Below, piece after piece: positions 1 to 7,447 of a stretch of DNA of 64,000 bases. The notes below the pieces were generated by a model. That model had not been told where the DNA came from. It ran no database searches and was given only the letters and a program-made list of their open reading frames with translations. The position numbers and the translations under genes are program-made. This DNA is from Streptomyces hyaluromycini (GTDB lineage: Bacteria > Actinomycetota > Actinomycetes > Streptomycetales > Streptomycetaceae): contig NZ_BCFL01000040.1 in NCBI RefSeq assembly GCF_002217755.1, positions 1-64,000 on the forward strand, in the 5' to 3' direction. Positions within the stretch are counted from its first letter, which is position 1. Every line of letters begins with the position of its first letter.

Positions 1-94
1 CCTTCTTCCCGGCCGGGGTGACGGTGGTGGCGTGGTGTTCGCCCTTGCCGACGTCCAGGCCGAGGAAGGCGCCGATGTCACTGACGTCGATCAC
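1..94 (-). mobile_element. IS110-family transposase, 5' end only (cut by window edge)
   Basis: Reading leftward from a GTG at 94-92, the first 31 codons give V-I-D-V-S-D-I-G-A-F-L-G-L-D-V-G-K and continue with G-E-H-H-A-T. This is the classic N-terminus of IS110-family DEDD transposases. The Asp in G-L-D-V-G-K is the first acidic residue of the RuvC-like catalytic fold. The rest lies outside the window, so it cannot be judged whether the element is intact. IS110 enzymes are now known to work with a bridge RNA encoded in the element's flank, so the untranslated stretch just upstream (95-250) is where a left-end non-coding region would sit. I do not see a convincing RNA fold there. Confidence 0.8.
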
Positions 95-411
95 GTGCGT
101 CCTTCGGTCGCTCTCGCCCGGCCGCCCCACGGCACCGATCGCCACATCCACATTACGAAGAGCCTCCCGACCTGCGAAGAAGCCGGTGGTCATGCCCCTA
201 ATCAGCGGTCTGTCGATGCCTCCGGAGCCGGTGACACCACCCCCCAAGACATGCGATCGACAGGGGGAGAAAGTCATGCCAACTCCGAAGGCCGGGCGCC
301 CCGTTGCGGGGCTACCAAGAAGGTAATGGGGTACCAGTTCTTCCTCGATCCCCTTCCACCTGGCCATCGCTGCCTGAGGCCACAGACACCCCTCCCGACA
401 CTCAGAGACGC
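95..411. other. Intergenic stretch upstream of the IS110 fragment
   Basis: No convincing gene. Short frames on either strand have no recognisable motif and no good ribosome binding site. It may contain the IS110 left non-coding end, but I see no clear boundary or repeat. Confidence 0.4.
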
Positions 412-434
412 CCCGCCGGTCCTCAGCCGGCGGG
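412..434 (-). terminator. Hairpin downstream of the small membrane protein gene
   Basis: Inverted repeat of 8 bp (412-419 CCCGCCGG with 427-434 CCGGCGGG) and a 7-nt loop. It lies 45 bp past the stop of the leftward gene ending at 479 and is a plausible factor-independent terminator. Confidence 0.45.
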
Positions 435-478
435 CGCTCTTGTGCCCGGGGACGCCCACACAGACCCCACGACGGCAC

Positions 479-769
479 CTATGCAGCAGTAGGCGGCTCC
501 TCGTCGTCCGTCGAGGGGACGACCACCGGGGGCGGCTCCTCTGCGTCGTCAACCGGGGGGTTGATCGCCGGGAGCGACTGTTCCTCGGTTTCGTCCGGCT
601 GAGTTGTCTCGTCTTCCTTCGTGGTCAGCTCGTTCCAGGCGTCGCGCGCCTTACGAGCGGATTCGAAGAGGTCGGGCAGTTGGTCAAGCACGCCCTTCAG
701 GACGTAGATCGCCAAGGTGACCACGCCAGCGATGGCGAGAATGATGACGATGATGGCGGTGCCGTCCAC
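479..769 (-). CDS. Small single-pass membrane protein with acidic Pro-rich tail
   Basis: A 96-residue product with a GTG start at 769; AAGG/GGAAGG lies just upstream on the minus strand. Residues about 5-27 (AIIVIILAIAGVVTLAIYVL) form one transmembrane helix. Residues 30-50 are a charged amphipathic stretch. The last 45 residues are rich in Glu, Asp, Pro and Thr (E-E-P-P-P-V-V-V-P, D-D-E-E-P-P), likely an unstructured cytoplasmic or surface tail. I recognise no family. Small bitopic proteins like this are common in actinomycete mobile regions. Codon usage fits a real gene, but no function can be assigned. Confidence 0.65.
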   Translation of the reverse strand: MDGTAIIVIILAIAGVVTLAIYVLKGVLDQLPDLFESARKARDAWNELTTKEDETTQPDETEEQSLPAINPPVDDAEEPPPVVVPSTDDEEPPTAA

Positions 770-1121
770 CGATCCTTACCTTCCCTGTCATGGGTCGGAT
801 CGGGTGCGCAGGCAGCCTCGGTCCGAACCCTCACGGTTCGGACCAAGACACCCGCGCTGACGTGTACGCAAAGTGCTCGGTGATTCAGGTGGGCCTACTC
901 ATCGGCCCGCTGGTCAAGAGGGTTTCTACTGAGTGTCCTGTCGTCAGAATCGGCACAGGCCACGCCAGGAACACGGCATCCTGTACTAGCGGTGCTCAGC
1001 CAGCCAATCTGACGATCAGTCCTGGCCCCGTAACGGCGGGCGCTCAGGTGCGGCGGGGAGGTGAAGCCCCACACGCGCAGGCTGGCGTATATGGCGGTGA
1101 TCTCCGTCAAGACGCAACTGA
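770..1121. other. Intergenic stretch without a recognised gene
   Basis: About 350 bp with visibly more A/T than its surroundings. Frames exist on both strands but none has a family signature, good codon bias and a ribosome site together. It probably carries the promoter of the leftward gene at 769 and the 3' end of the small-gene trio. Confidence 0.4.
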
Positions 1122-1150
1122 GCCCCACCCCGGTCGAATTGGGGTGAGGC
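1122..1150 (-). terminator. Terminator hairpin after the three-small-gene operon
   Basis: GCCCCACCCC at 1122-1131 pairs with GGGGTGAGGC at 1141-1150 (one G-U pair in RNA) around a 9-nt loop. It lies 41 bp beyond the leftward gene that stops at 1192. Confidence 0.5.
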
Positions 1151-1191
1151 TACGGCGCTGGTCAGGCGGTTGGAGGTTCGGTGAGGGGGCG

Positions 1192-1347
1192 TTACCTGGC
1201 GGGAGAGTAGCGGTGGTGGGGGCACGTGCAGCGGGGTATCAGGAGGACACCGCGACCGTGCGGCAAGGGAACGTCCTTGGTCTGTCGGCAGTCCTGGTGC
1301 AGCTTTGAGTAACCCGACTGCTGGGCCAGCGCGCATTCCGCACTCAT
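1192..1347 (-). CDS. 51-aa Cys/His-rich small protein
   Basis: The ATG at 1347 opens a 51-residue frame. It contains five Cys and several His, spaced as A-E-C-A, H-Q-D-C-R, R-C-T-C and P-H-H, with a central L-P-H-G-R-G-V-L-L stretch. The Cys-x-Cys-x2-His-His ending suggests a small zinc-binding knuckle. It begins 29 bp after the stop of the 79-aa gene and is probably the last cistron of a three-gene leftward unit. Similar tiny Cys/His proteins occur next to XRE/DUF397-type loci in Streptomyces, but I cannot name a family. No strong Shine-Dalgarno is visible, so the start is uncertain. Confidence 0.5.
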   Translation of the reverse strand: MSAECALAQQSGYSKLHQDCRQTKDVPLPHGRGVLLIPRCTCPHHRYSPAR

Positions 1348-1376
1348 GGTCGACGTGTCGTCGGCGGTGGGTGCGG

Positions 1377-1616
1377 TCACGGGCGGATGCCACCGCTGCT
1401 GAACGAGTTCATGGCGCGGGTGCGCTCGGCCACGGCTCTGAGCCGCTCTTCGTCTGTGGCGCGCCGGACGTGAGCGGGGTCGGCGTCCCACTCTCGCCCT
1501 CCGGCCACCGGTCGCAGCTGGACGTACGGACCCTCGCGCCCCATGACGTAGCCCAACTGGTCGCGACCGGTGTCCATGACCAGGGTGCCGTCGGGCTCCT
1601 CCTCGGGGGCGGTCAC
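1377..1616 (-). CDS. 79-aa conserved actinobacterial small protein
   Basis: GTG start at 1616, overlapping the upstream gene's stop as GTGA, so translation is coupled. The sequence has L-V-M-D-T-G-R-D-Q-L-G-Y-V, G-P-Y-V-Q-L-R-P-V-A-G-G and R-E-W-D-A-D-P followed by a basic helix. This matches the pattern of small Streptomyces proteins usually found beside Scr1-type XRE regulators, predicted to fold as a small beta-barrel-like unit. The function is not known to me. The neighbours are divergent from the DUF6879/XRE pair at 1992-3606, which supports an association with that module. Confidence 0.7.
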   Translation of the reverse strand: MTAPEEEPDGTLVMDTGRDQLGYVMGREGPYVQLRPVAGGREWDADPAHVRRATDEERLRAVAERTRAMNSFSSGGIRP

Positions 1617-1819
1617 TCGCGGGTTCCCGGCTGGAGTGCCCTGGCGAGGCGGACGGCCACGTTGGCGCGCACCCGCCTCAGCTCGACCAGCTGCAAGCGC
1701 GGTGAGGCCGGATCGACCCTGAGCGAGGGGAGGATGATCCCCGCGCCGTCCAGGGCGACTCTGAGCGCTTCCACCGCCGCTTGCGTGTCGCTGACGTCCT
1801 GTGTTTTCTTCGGTGCCAT
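1613..1819 (-). CDS. 68-aa helical small protein
   Basis: I use the ATG at 1819 (M-A-P-K-K-T-Q). The frame stays open upstream to 1993, but that part would overlap the 5' region of the divergent gene and is Arg/Ser-rich noise. The product has an acidic-basic helical N-terminus (S-D-T-Q-A-A-V-E-A-L-R-V-A-L) and a second basic helix (L-V-E-L-R-R-V-R-A-N-V-A-V-R-L). It is the first cistron of the trio and its TGA overlaps the next GTG. No family is recognised. It could bind the partner encoded downstream, but that is only inferred from coupling. Confidence 0.55.
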   Translation of the reverse strand: MAPKKTQDVSDTQAAVEALRVALDGAGIILPSLRVDPASPRLQLVELRRVRANVAVRLARALQPGTRE

Positions 1820-1991
1820 GAACCGGACGCTAGATCTGGCCAGTTGGCTGGCACTACGCCGTTTTCTCGTGTTTTCTCTGGGGCATGCTGAGATTGCTCG
1901 CAATTTCTCCTGTGTCCTGCTGGACCCCATAGTGCCGAACTGGGGCCGCAGCCATGCTGATTGGATCAGCGCCCTTGAAGGGAGAGCGTCC

Positions 1992-2744
1992 ATGGCTCGT
2001 CAGCTACGCTTCACCGGCACGGACAGCAAGCTCGACGGCTGCCCCGCCCTGCACACCGACGCCGACAGTGGCGAGATCATCGTCCAGGGCACACCCGTCA
2101 CCGACCCGGAAGACCTCGCGCAGCTAAAGCACTTCGGCCGGGACGAGTCGGCCGTGGTCGTACCGCGAGAGCTGCTCGTGAACTGGGGACCGAAGGAGAT
2201 GGAGCGGGTGCCGGAGCTGGTCGACCGCGCCACCTTCCGGCGCCTGTTCGAGACCTTCGAGCACACCGCCTGGCGCCTGGAGACCCGGCGTGGCTACGCC
2301 TCCGACCGCGAGGACCCCGATTTCCAGATGTTCCTGACCACCGGCACGACGGTCCTGGACCCGGGCGAGCCCTGGTTGCTGAACATCAAGGCGCAGACCG
2401 ACGTCGGTAAGTGTGTCGGTCGGGTTCGCGTTGCCGACTGTCCGCCGACCACCGAGCAGCTGTTCCTGCTCGACTACGCCCGACACAACGCGTCGGTAGG
2501 TGAGGACGTCCGCTACCTGTGGCGCGCGGACGCCGACCGGCTCGCTCTGCCCGCCGAGGACTTCTGGATCTTCGACTCCCGGCTGGTCGCCCTGCTGCAC
2601 TTCGACGACGCCGACAACCTGCTCAACATCGAGCTGATCACGGAGCCCGCCGAGGTCGTGCGGTACTCCATCGTGCGCGACGCGGCTATGCATCTCGCCT
2701 TCTCGCGTGAGCAGTTCGCCGAGCGGGTGGCCCGGACCGACTAG
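1992..2744 (+). CDS. DUF6879-family protein with N-terminal extension
   Basis: A 250-residue product starting at ATG 1992. Residues 1-75 form a short acidic module (C-P-A-L-H-T-D-A-D-S-G-E-I, V-V-V-P-R-E-L-L-V). From about residue 80 the pattern is that of DUF6879: L-F-E-T-F-E-H-T-A-W-R-L-E, then R-V-R-V-A-D near 155, G-E-D-V-R-Y-L near 185 and F-W-I-F-D-S-R-L-V near 205. DUF6879 genes in Streptomyces sit with Scr1-type XRE regulators; here the XRE gene starts 10 bp after the stop. No enzymatic motif is visible. It is likely a partner or target of the regulator in a toxin-antitoxin-like or developmental pair, which is inference from the fixed pairing. Confidence 0.8.
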   Translation: MARQLRFTGTDSKLDGCPALHTDADSGEIIVQGTPVTDPEDLAQLKHFGRDESAVVVPRELLVNWGPKEMERVPELVDRATFRRLFETFEHTAWRLETRRGYASDREDPDFQMFLTTGTTVLDPGEPWLLNIKAQTDVGKCVGRVRVADCPPTTEQLFLLDYARHNASVGEDVRYLWRADADRLALPAEDFWIFDSRLVALLHFDDADNLLNIELITEPAEVVRYSIVRDAAMHLAFSREQFAERVARTD

Positions 2745-2754
2745 TGCGAGACCG

Positions 2755-3606
2755 GTGAGCACCGACTACCAGCAGGCAAGGGAAGCCCTGGGCACGCGAC
2801 TGCGTGAACTCAGGTTCTCGTGTCCCGGTGGCCGGCTCACCGGTCAGCAACTCGCGCAGCGGCTCGGCTGGCCCGGCTCCAAGGTCTCCAAGCTGGAGCT
2901 GGGCAAGCAGACCGCCACCCCCGAGGACCTCAGGGCGTGGGCCGACGCGACCGGCCAGCCTGACCTGTACGCCGAGCTGGCCGCCCGGCTCGCCGGTTTC
3001 GAGTCCCACATCAGGTCGTGGCGCCGAGCCCTGGCCAACGGTTTCGCGCCCCTCCATGAAGGCCTCACCCAGGAGCTTGAGCGCACCTCTGAGCTGTGGA
3101 TGTGGGAAGAGTCGGTGGTCGCCGGTCTGCTGCAGACACCTGAGTACGCCCGTCACGTCCTGCGGCGGTACGCCGACCTGATGGGATCCGCCAGCGACAT
3201 CGAGGACGCCGTGCGGTCCCGCGTGCAGCGCCAGGAGTGGCTGTACCGGCCCGGCCGCAAGCTCCATGTCCTGATGTGGGAGGCGGCACTCAGGTCGCTG
3301 ATCTGCCCGCCCTCCGTCCTCGCGGCCCAGCTCGATCGCCTCGCAGGCGTGATCGGCATGGACACCATCGAACTCGGGATCATCCCGTTCACCGCGTCCG
3401 TGAAGATCGTGCCCGCCAACGGCTTCTGGGTCCTGGATGACCGCCTGGTCGTCGCCGAGGACTGGCACGCGGAACTGTGGCTGGACGCGGCCGACAACGT
3501 CACCCTTTACAAGAAGGTCTGGCGTACCCTCCGCGAGTCCGCCGTCTACGGCTCCGACGCCCACAACGTCATCAATTCGGCCCGCCGTGTCCTGAACCCC
3601 CGTTGA
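2755..3606 (+). CDS. XRE-type regulator with C-terminal DUF5753 (Scr1-like)
   Basis: A 283-residue product from GTG 2755; the longer frame from 2707 would overlap the previous gene. Residues about 10-70 are an XRE helix-turn-helix (L-T-G-Q-Q-L-A-Q-R-L-G, S-K-V-S-K-L-E-L-G-K-Q). The rest is the DUF5753 domain, with its usual landmark V-V-A-G-L-L-Q-T-P-E-Y-A-R near residue 122 and R-Q-E-W-L-Y near 160. It binds DNA in the cytoplasm and very likely controls its own operon. The DUF6879 gene upstream and the divergent small-gene trio are the probable targets. Streptomyces genomes hold dozens of such paralogues. Confidence 0.9.
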   Translation: MSTDYQQAREALGTRLRELRFSCPGGRLTGQQLAQRLGWPGSKVSKLELGKQTATPEDLRAWADATGQPDLYAELAARLAGFESHIRSWRRALANGFAPLHEGLTQELERTSELWMWEESVVAGLLQTPEYARHVLRRYADLMGSASDIEDAVRSRVQRQEWLYRPGRKLHVLMWEAALRSLICPPSVLAAQLDRLAGVIGMDTIELGIIPFTASVKIVPANGFWVLDDRLVVAEDWHAELWLDAADNVTLYKKVWRTLRESAVYGSDAHNVINSARRVLNPR

Positions 3607-3632
3607 TGATGTTGTCGGTGCGCGTTTCTGAC

Positions 3633-4211
3633 CTACGTGGGGAGTTCCGGGTTCGCGGGGTCCACACGGCTGACGACCTGTTCGAAGATCGCCGTTGCGC
3701 GCATTACCTTCACCAAGTCGTCGTATGTCTCATCTGCCTTAGTCGCCAGTTTCTCGACCTCCGGCCATAGCCTCGTCGTCTCGCGGGCCGCCTCGGCGCG
3801 TACTGCCTCCTCGTGGCCGGGTCCCGTCCGCTTGTGATGGCCCTGCCACCCGATGAAGGCTGCGATCCAGTCTCGGAAGGCTGCAAACGTCGCGTCATGG
3901 GCCTGGCGCATGGCCGGTGTCCCATACAGCTCCAGATTCGCGCTGATCTTCGACATGTCCGTCTCCTTGAACACTTCATTCAAGGCCAGGAATAGATCGC
4001 CGTCTGGGTTGCGCATAGCTTCGTGTCGCTTCCGGACGACCTCCCTCTCGTACTTGAGGGACTCCTCGATGACCGCGACCTGGCGCTCCCACAGCTTGTG
4101 CTGGCGCTCACGCTTCAGGGTCGCTCTCTGAACCGACAGGGCGACCAGCGCTGTTGTGAATGACCCGAACCCCGCTCCCACGAGCGTGGTTATCACGGGC
4201 GTGATGTCCAT
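3633..4211 (-). CDS. Membrane-anchored coiled-coil protein
   Basis: A 192-residue product from ATG 4211 (M-D-I-T-P-V-I-T-T-L-V-G). A GTG at 4241 would add ten unremarkable residues. Residues 5-27 form one hydrophobic helix with Gly spacing (V-G-A-G-F-G-S-F-T-T-A-L-V-A-L). This is followed by a long basic/acidic alpha-helical region (Q-R-A-T-L-K-R-E-R-Q-H-K-L-W) and a helical C-terminal half with a conserved-looking F-R-D-W-I-A-A-F-I-G-W segment. No family is recognised. It is divergent from the gene at 4310 and shares its ~100-bp promoter region, so the two may belong together. Topology is probably N-terminus anchored with a cytoplasmic helical bundle. Confidence 0.7.
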   Translation of the reverse strand: MDITPVITTLVGAGFGSFTTALVALSVQRATLKRERQHKLWERQVAVIEESLKYEREVVRKRHEAMRNPDGDLFLALNEVFKETDMSKISANLELYGTPAMRQAHDATFAAFRDWIAAFIGWQGHHKRTGPGHEEAVRAEAARETTRLWPEVEKLATKADETYDDLVKVMRATAIFEQVVSRVDPANPELPT

Positions 4212-4309
4212 GGTCGAAGAGCATACGGCCGTTGTCGTCACCCGGCGTTACTATGAAATGAGTTGGTGGAGCGTCAGGTGGTGCAATCGGGGGCCGAGGA
4301 ATGGCGACG

Positions 4310-5083
4310 ATGGCAGACAACGGGGGCGACCGCCCCGACGAGCAGGAGCCAACTTCTGCTTTGGCTGATGCCAACACAGCGAGGCGCAATGCTGCCGAGC
4401 TGTGGTTAGCCGACCTCGCCGAGACGACGAGGTTCGTTGAACTTCGAGAAGCGCTCGGGGTAGCCACAGGCGCAAGTGGCTCTGAAGATCCCCAGGCCGG
4501 TCAACGAGTGGTGCAGACAGCGGGCGAGGTGCACAACGTCTTCATCGGGCCCGGGATGGGCACCGTCCAGGCCAATCGCACCGAGAATATCAAGCCCAGC
4601 CTCGCTGAGCAGCGTCAGAAGTTCCATTTCGATTTCCTGAAGCACGCGATGAAGCAGTCCGAGTGGACCTTCCGGCTGAGCGTGTACTTCATGACCGGCG
4701 GTGCGGTGGTGATCCTCGTCGGTGCCGTCCTGGCGCTGATACACGCAGGTAGCGCCAGCTCCGGCTATGTGCCCTTGGTGACGAGCCTGTCGGGCGTACT
4801 GATCACGACGGGTGGCGGGGCACTGGCCCTGCACTCCAAACGGGCGATGACCAACCTGACCAAGGCGGCCGAAGCCAATGAGGCCAAGATCGACGCAGAC
4901 CATCAGCTCGAAACTGCAACGACGCTCATCGACCGCGTGCAGGACCAGAACGTCAAGGACCGACTGAACTCGGCGGCCGCCCTGAAGGCGCTGAACATCC
5001 AGCCGGACCCTGACACGATGCTCCAACGCCTGCTCCCCGGTGACCCGGCCAAGGAGATCAACCTGGGCGACTCCAACCGCTGA
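4310..5083 (+). CDS. TRADD-N-associated-type two-TM protein with amyloid-like segment
   Basis: I choose ATG 4310, because the AGGA motif sits 9 nt before it; an in-frame ATG at 4301 touches the motif. This gives 257 residues. Residues 1-65 are acidic and helical. Around residues 72-90 is a Gly/Asn/Val-rich stretch, N-V-F-I-G-P-G-M-G-T-V-Q-A-N, with the N-x3-G-x3-G-x-V-Q-A spacing of bacterial RHIM-like amyloid signalling motifs. Next comes a helix (L-K-H-A-M-K-Q-S-E-W-T-F), two TM helices (about 118-140 and 148-170), and a C-terminal helical tail ending in V-Q-D-Q-N-V-K-D-R-L. This order resembles the TRADD-N-associated 2-TM effector domain of bacterial conflict systems. The assignment is by pattern only and unverified. 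Confidence 0.6.
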   Translation: MADNGGDRPDEQEPTSALADANTARRNAAELWLADLAETTRFVELREALGVATGASGSEDPQAGQRVVQTAGEVHNVFIGPGMGTVQANRTENIKPSLAEQRQKFHFDFLKHAMKQSEWTFRLSVYFMTGGAVVILVGAVLALIHAGSASSGYVPLVTSLSGVLITTGGGALALHSKRAMTNLTKAAEANEAKIDADHQLETATTLIDRVQDQNVKDRLNSAAALKALNIQPDPDTMLQRLLPGDPAKEINLGDSNR

Positions 5084-5086
5084 CAG

Positions 5087-5125
5087 CGAAGCCCCGGGGG
5101 CGCCGGCTGCACCTCCGGGGCTTCG
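5087..5125. terminator. Bidirectional terminator between convergent genes
   Basis: A perfect 11-bp inverted repeat, CGAAGCCCCGG at 5087-5097 and CCGGGGCTTCG at 5115-5125, begins 4 bp after one stop codon and ends 6 bp before the other. It can serve both convergent genes. Confidence 0.75.
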
Positions 5126-5130
5126 GCGCG

Positions 5131-5367
5131 TCACAGCACCTTGAGGGCTTTCAACACGGCTAGGCACAGCAGCATGCAGCCCCCGAAAGAGCCTCCGCCG
5201 TACAGGACGGCCTGGCCAGCGGGCGCGCCTGGGGTGTGGCTCAGCCAGGCGGCCACCATGGCGACGATGACGGAGACCAGGGCGCAGACGACGACCACTA
5301 GCACCTTGACACCGAGAGAGAGGTTCACGGCCCGAGTTACCTTTCCGGTGGTTCGGACCTGTGGCAC
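5131..5367 (-). CDS. 78-aa two-TM small membrane protein
   Basis: GTG start at 5367, with GAGGG 5 nt upstream on the minus strand. After a basic N-terminus (R-T-T-G-K-V-T-R) there are two hydrophobic helices, residues about 17-41 (V-K-V-L-V-V-V-V-C-A-L-V-S-V-I-V-A-M) and 52-76 (G-G-S-F-G-G-C-M-L-L-C-L-A-V-L-K). The short connecting turn is H-T-P-G-A-P-A-G. No family is recognised. It is convergent with the 4310 gene and shares its terminator. Confidence 0.65.
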   Translation of the reverse strand: MPQVRTTGKVTRAVNLSLGVKVLVVVVCALVSVIVAMVAAWLSHTPGAPAGQAVLYGGGSFGGCMLLCLAVLKALKVL

Positions 5368-6138
5368 GCAGCCCTCAGCCCGACCACCACGCGATGTACG
5401 TGAGGTCTTGCTGAGGCCGTGCCGACGCGTCTTGGCTCTCGATGCCTAGCCAGGGCTCTCTCGGGCAGTGCTCCCTTTAAGGTCAGAGGGTTTCCATGCA
5501 CGCGTGGTCGCCGAGGCCGACGTTGGCCCGTTGCCCCTGCCCGGGAGGCGTCGGGTCCCGGGGAGCGTGTCGGTAGGGGTCTCAACGCAACAGTATCTGG
5601 TGAGACGTGAGTTGCTGGCCAAAAAGCCTGATTTCGGAGAGGTGTCCCCGGGGTTCGTGGAGGTGGGTACGGCCGGACGCCCCGCCCGGCGCACGAGAGG
5701 CCGCCGGAGGCCCCACGGAAGACCGGGACGCCACCCCGCGCCCTGGGGCCGTCCGTACGCTGAGGGTCGGCTCTTCGGGTCGCGGCCGGCACTCACCTCC
5801 CGTGGGTCAGCTCAACACTTCTGGTGACAGTCGCAGACCCTTCCGGCTTGCCTAGAAAGCATGGTCCGGGCGCCCCTTTTAGCAAGTAGCTCCGCGCTTA
5901 GGCAGACCTCGGTGTCTCAAGCGAAGGCAGTCCAGGTACTGTCATTCACTCTCAAGTGCAGGGACGGCACCCGCGCCCCTTGTCCAGTGAATTGATTCTC
6001 GGGCGACTGCAGCTCGTGGCGTTCCGTCATCGGCAAGTGCCTTCTCCAGCAGGGAGATAAGGCCGACGGATCTCCGGTTCTTGCCCAGGACGCCCAGCCG
6101 GTGGCGGGACCGGTCGGTCGCGCGGGAGAATGCCGACC
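5368..6138. other. Long gene-poor stretch
   Basis: About 770 bp in which I find no convincing intact gene. Frames on both strands are Arg/Pro-rich and lack family signatures. On the minus strand, near 5960-6060, one frame reads L-I-S-L-L-E-K-A-L-A-D-D-G-T-P-R-A-A-V-A-R-E, which looks like a scrap of a real protein, but it has no start or continuation. The segment probably contains decayed genes and the promoter of the 62-aa gene at 6139. Confidence 0.4.
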
Positions 6139-6327
6139 GTGACGACGAACGAGGGCCGCGTCTGCGGCTGCCGGTGTGGCGGCATCCCCGCCCGCGGAAA
6201 GTTTCTGCCGGGCCACGACTCGAAGATCGTGCCGCAACTCGAAGCGGACCACGGGAGCCTGATCGCCTTCTGGGCGTGGTACGAGAAAGCGATGAACGGC
6301 ACGTCGGCCAAGCCCCACACCAGTTGA
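6139..6327 (+). CDS. 62-aa Cys-Gly zinc-knuckle-like small protein
   Basis: The GTG at 6139 is preferred because GGGAG ends 10 nt upstream; the in-frame ATG at 6130 abuts the same motif. The core reads C-G-C-R-C-G-G-I-P-A-R-G-K-F-L-P-G-H-D-S-K, a short Cys-x-Cys-x-Cys-Gly then Gly-His-Asp pattern seen in small actinobacterial and phage proteins ending in a basic helix. The Cys cluster may bind zinc. No function is known to me. It is followed after ~180 bp by the 197-aa gene on the same strand. Confidence 0.6.
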   Translation: MTTNEGRVCGCRCGGIPARGKFLPGHDSKIVPQLEADHGSLIAFWAWYEKAMNGTSAKPHTS

Positions 6328-6510
6328 AGGACCGACAGGCCAGCGGTCCGGGCTGTACCTGTCACGGATGGCGGAACCGGTGGTCGACGCCGTCGTTACT
6401 CAGCCAATACGACTGGCTTTGGGTCTCAGGGAGGTTAAGGGTGGGCCATGTGCATGGCGCCGCGGAACCCGGGCCACTCCATGTACCCGAACTCTTGAAC
6501 GGGATCAGTC

Positions 6511-7104
6511 ATGGTCACCACGCGCTTCGCCTACATCTGTCGCCCGTTCGCCCAGGGCCTGCTCGACAAGACCCGCGCGCTCGACGAGTTGGAATTCAAC
6601 AGGCACCAGCGAGCCCGACTCAGGGAGTCCATCTCCGACGACGTTCGCAAGCTCTGCGACATGCTCGTACCCGATGCCCGACATCCGCAGGTCAGCGTCG
6701 CGGCCGCAGAGAAGGCCACAGCCATCGGGGTCGACCTGCGACAAGAGACGTGGCATTCCCAGACCAGGTTTGATCCCAAGCGAGCGGTGTTCCACTTCGA
6801 GCACATGACCCCCGTTAGCCAGATCGCAAAGGCCCTGGCCTGCGCTGATTCCGTCGGCGCGATCGTGCAGACGCTCTCTGACGGCCTGCAGCTGGCGTGG
6901 ATCACCAAGGGTGAAGACGCCCGACTCACTGCACTCGGCTATCGCCATAAGCGGCCGGATCCCGATGCCGCGTACGAAGAGGCGGAAATCGTCCTGCTGG
7001 CCTCGTTGCCCGATCTGGTCCATGATCGATCCGTAGCAGCAGGAGACTTTGACCGCGTGATCGGTGTTCTGGCAGCTGAGGTGGTGCCCCGCCGAGTGGT
7101 GTAG
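6511..7104 (+). CDS. Conserved hypothetical protein with F-H-F-E-H motif
   Basis: A 197-residue product from ATG 6511. It is soluble and mixed alpha/beta, with no signal peptide or TM segment. The most conserved-looking block is residues about 80-105: T-R-F-D-P-K-R-A-V-F-H-F-E-H-M-T-P-V. It is followed by A-W-I-T-K-G-E-D near 130 and L-G-Y-R-H-K-R-P-D-P-D-A-A-Y near 145. The His/Glu/His cluster and the Lys/Glu/Asp motif could be catalytic, as in some nucleases, but I cannot name a family. It may be part of the defence-rich accessory patch. Functional assignment is open. Confidence 0.65.
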   Translation: MVTTRFAYICRPFAQGLLDKTRALDELEFNRHQRARLRESISDDVRKLCDMLVPDARHPQVSVAAAEKATAIGVDLRQETWHSQTRFDPKRAVFHFEHMTPVSQIAKALACADSVGAIVQTLSDGLQLAWITKGEDARLTALGYRHKRPDPDAAYEEAEIVLLASLPDLVHDRSVAAGDFDRVIGVLAAEVVPRRVV

Positions 7105-7447
7105 CCAAGCGGACCGTGCGGCTCCGTTCAGCGTCATGACGCTCGCGCCGACCGCCCCGCCTCCCCTGTTCTCCGAGCCGCTCACGGGCGTCCTCACTGT
7201 CATACGGCGCGGAAACAACTACACCGCCCCATTGAGCTGCGGAGTCGCACCGTCCGGATGACTACACCACGTCGCGGGACGTGACCGCTGGCGCCGCCCA
7301 GAAGCCCTGAAGGCGCCCGACGGGTTCCCTGTTCTCTGGTGTTCGAGCTGGGCTTACTGAGGCCGTGTACCGCCGGGTCGCCACTGCCGCTGTGGCCCGT
7401 ATCCTTGGCGCGGTTCTGCGAGGTTGCTATCGGGGTGGGGGATTGAG
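7105..7447. other. Intergenic stretch
   Basis: About 340 bp with no supported gene; short frames only. It presumably holds the promoter of the gene at 7448, since A/T-richer sequence lies around 7380-7440. Confidence 0.4.

Noticed and set aside
5446..5796. A 116-codon leftward frame in the gene-poor stretch
   Set aside because: Arg/Pro/Gly-rich, no motif or ribosome site; overlapping frames on both strands look equally plausible, a sign of non-coding high-GC DNA.
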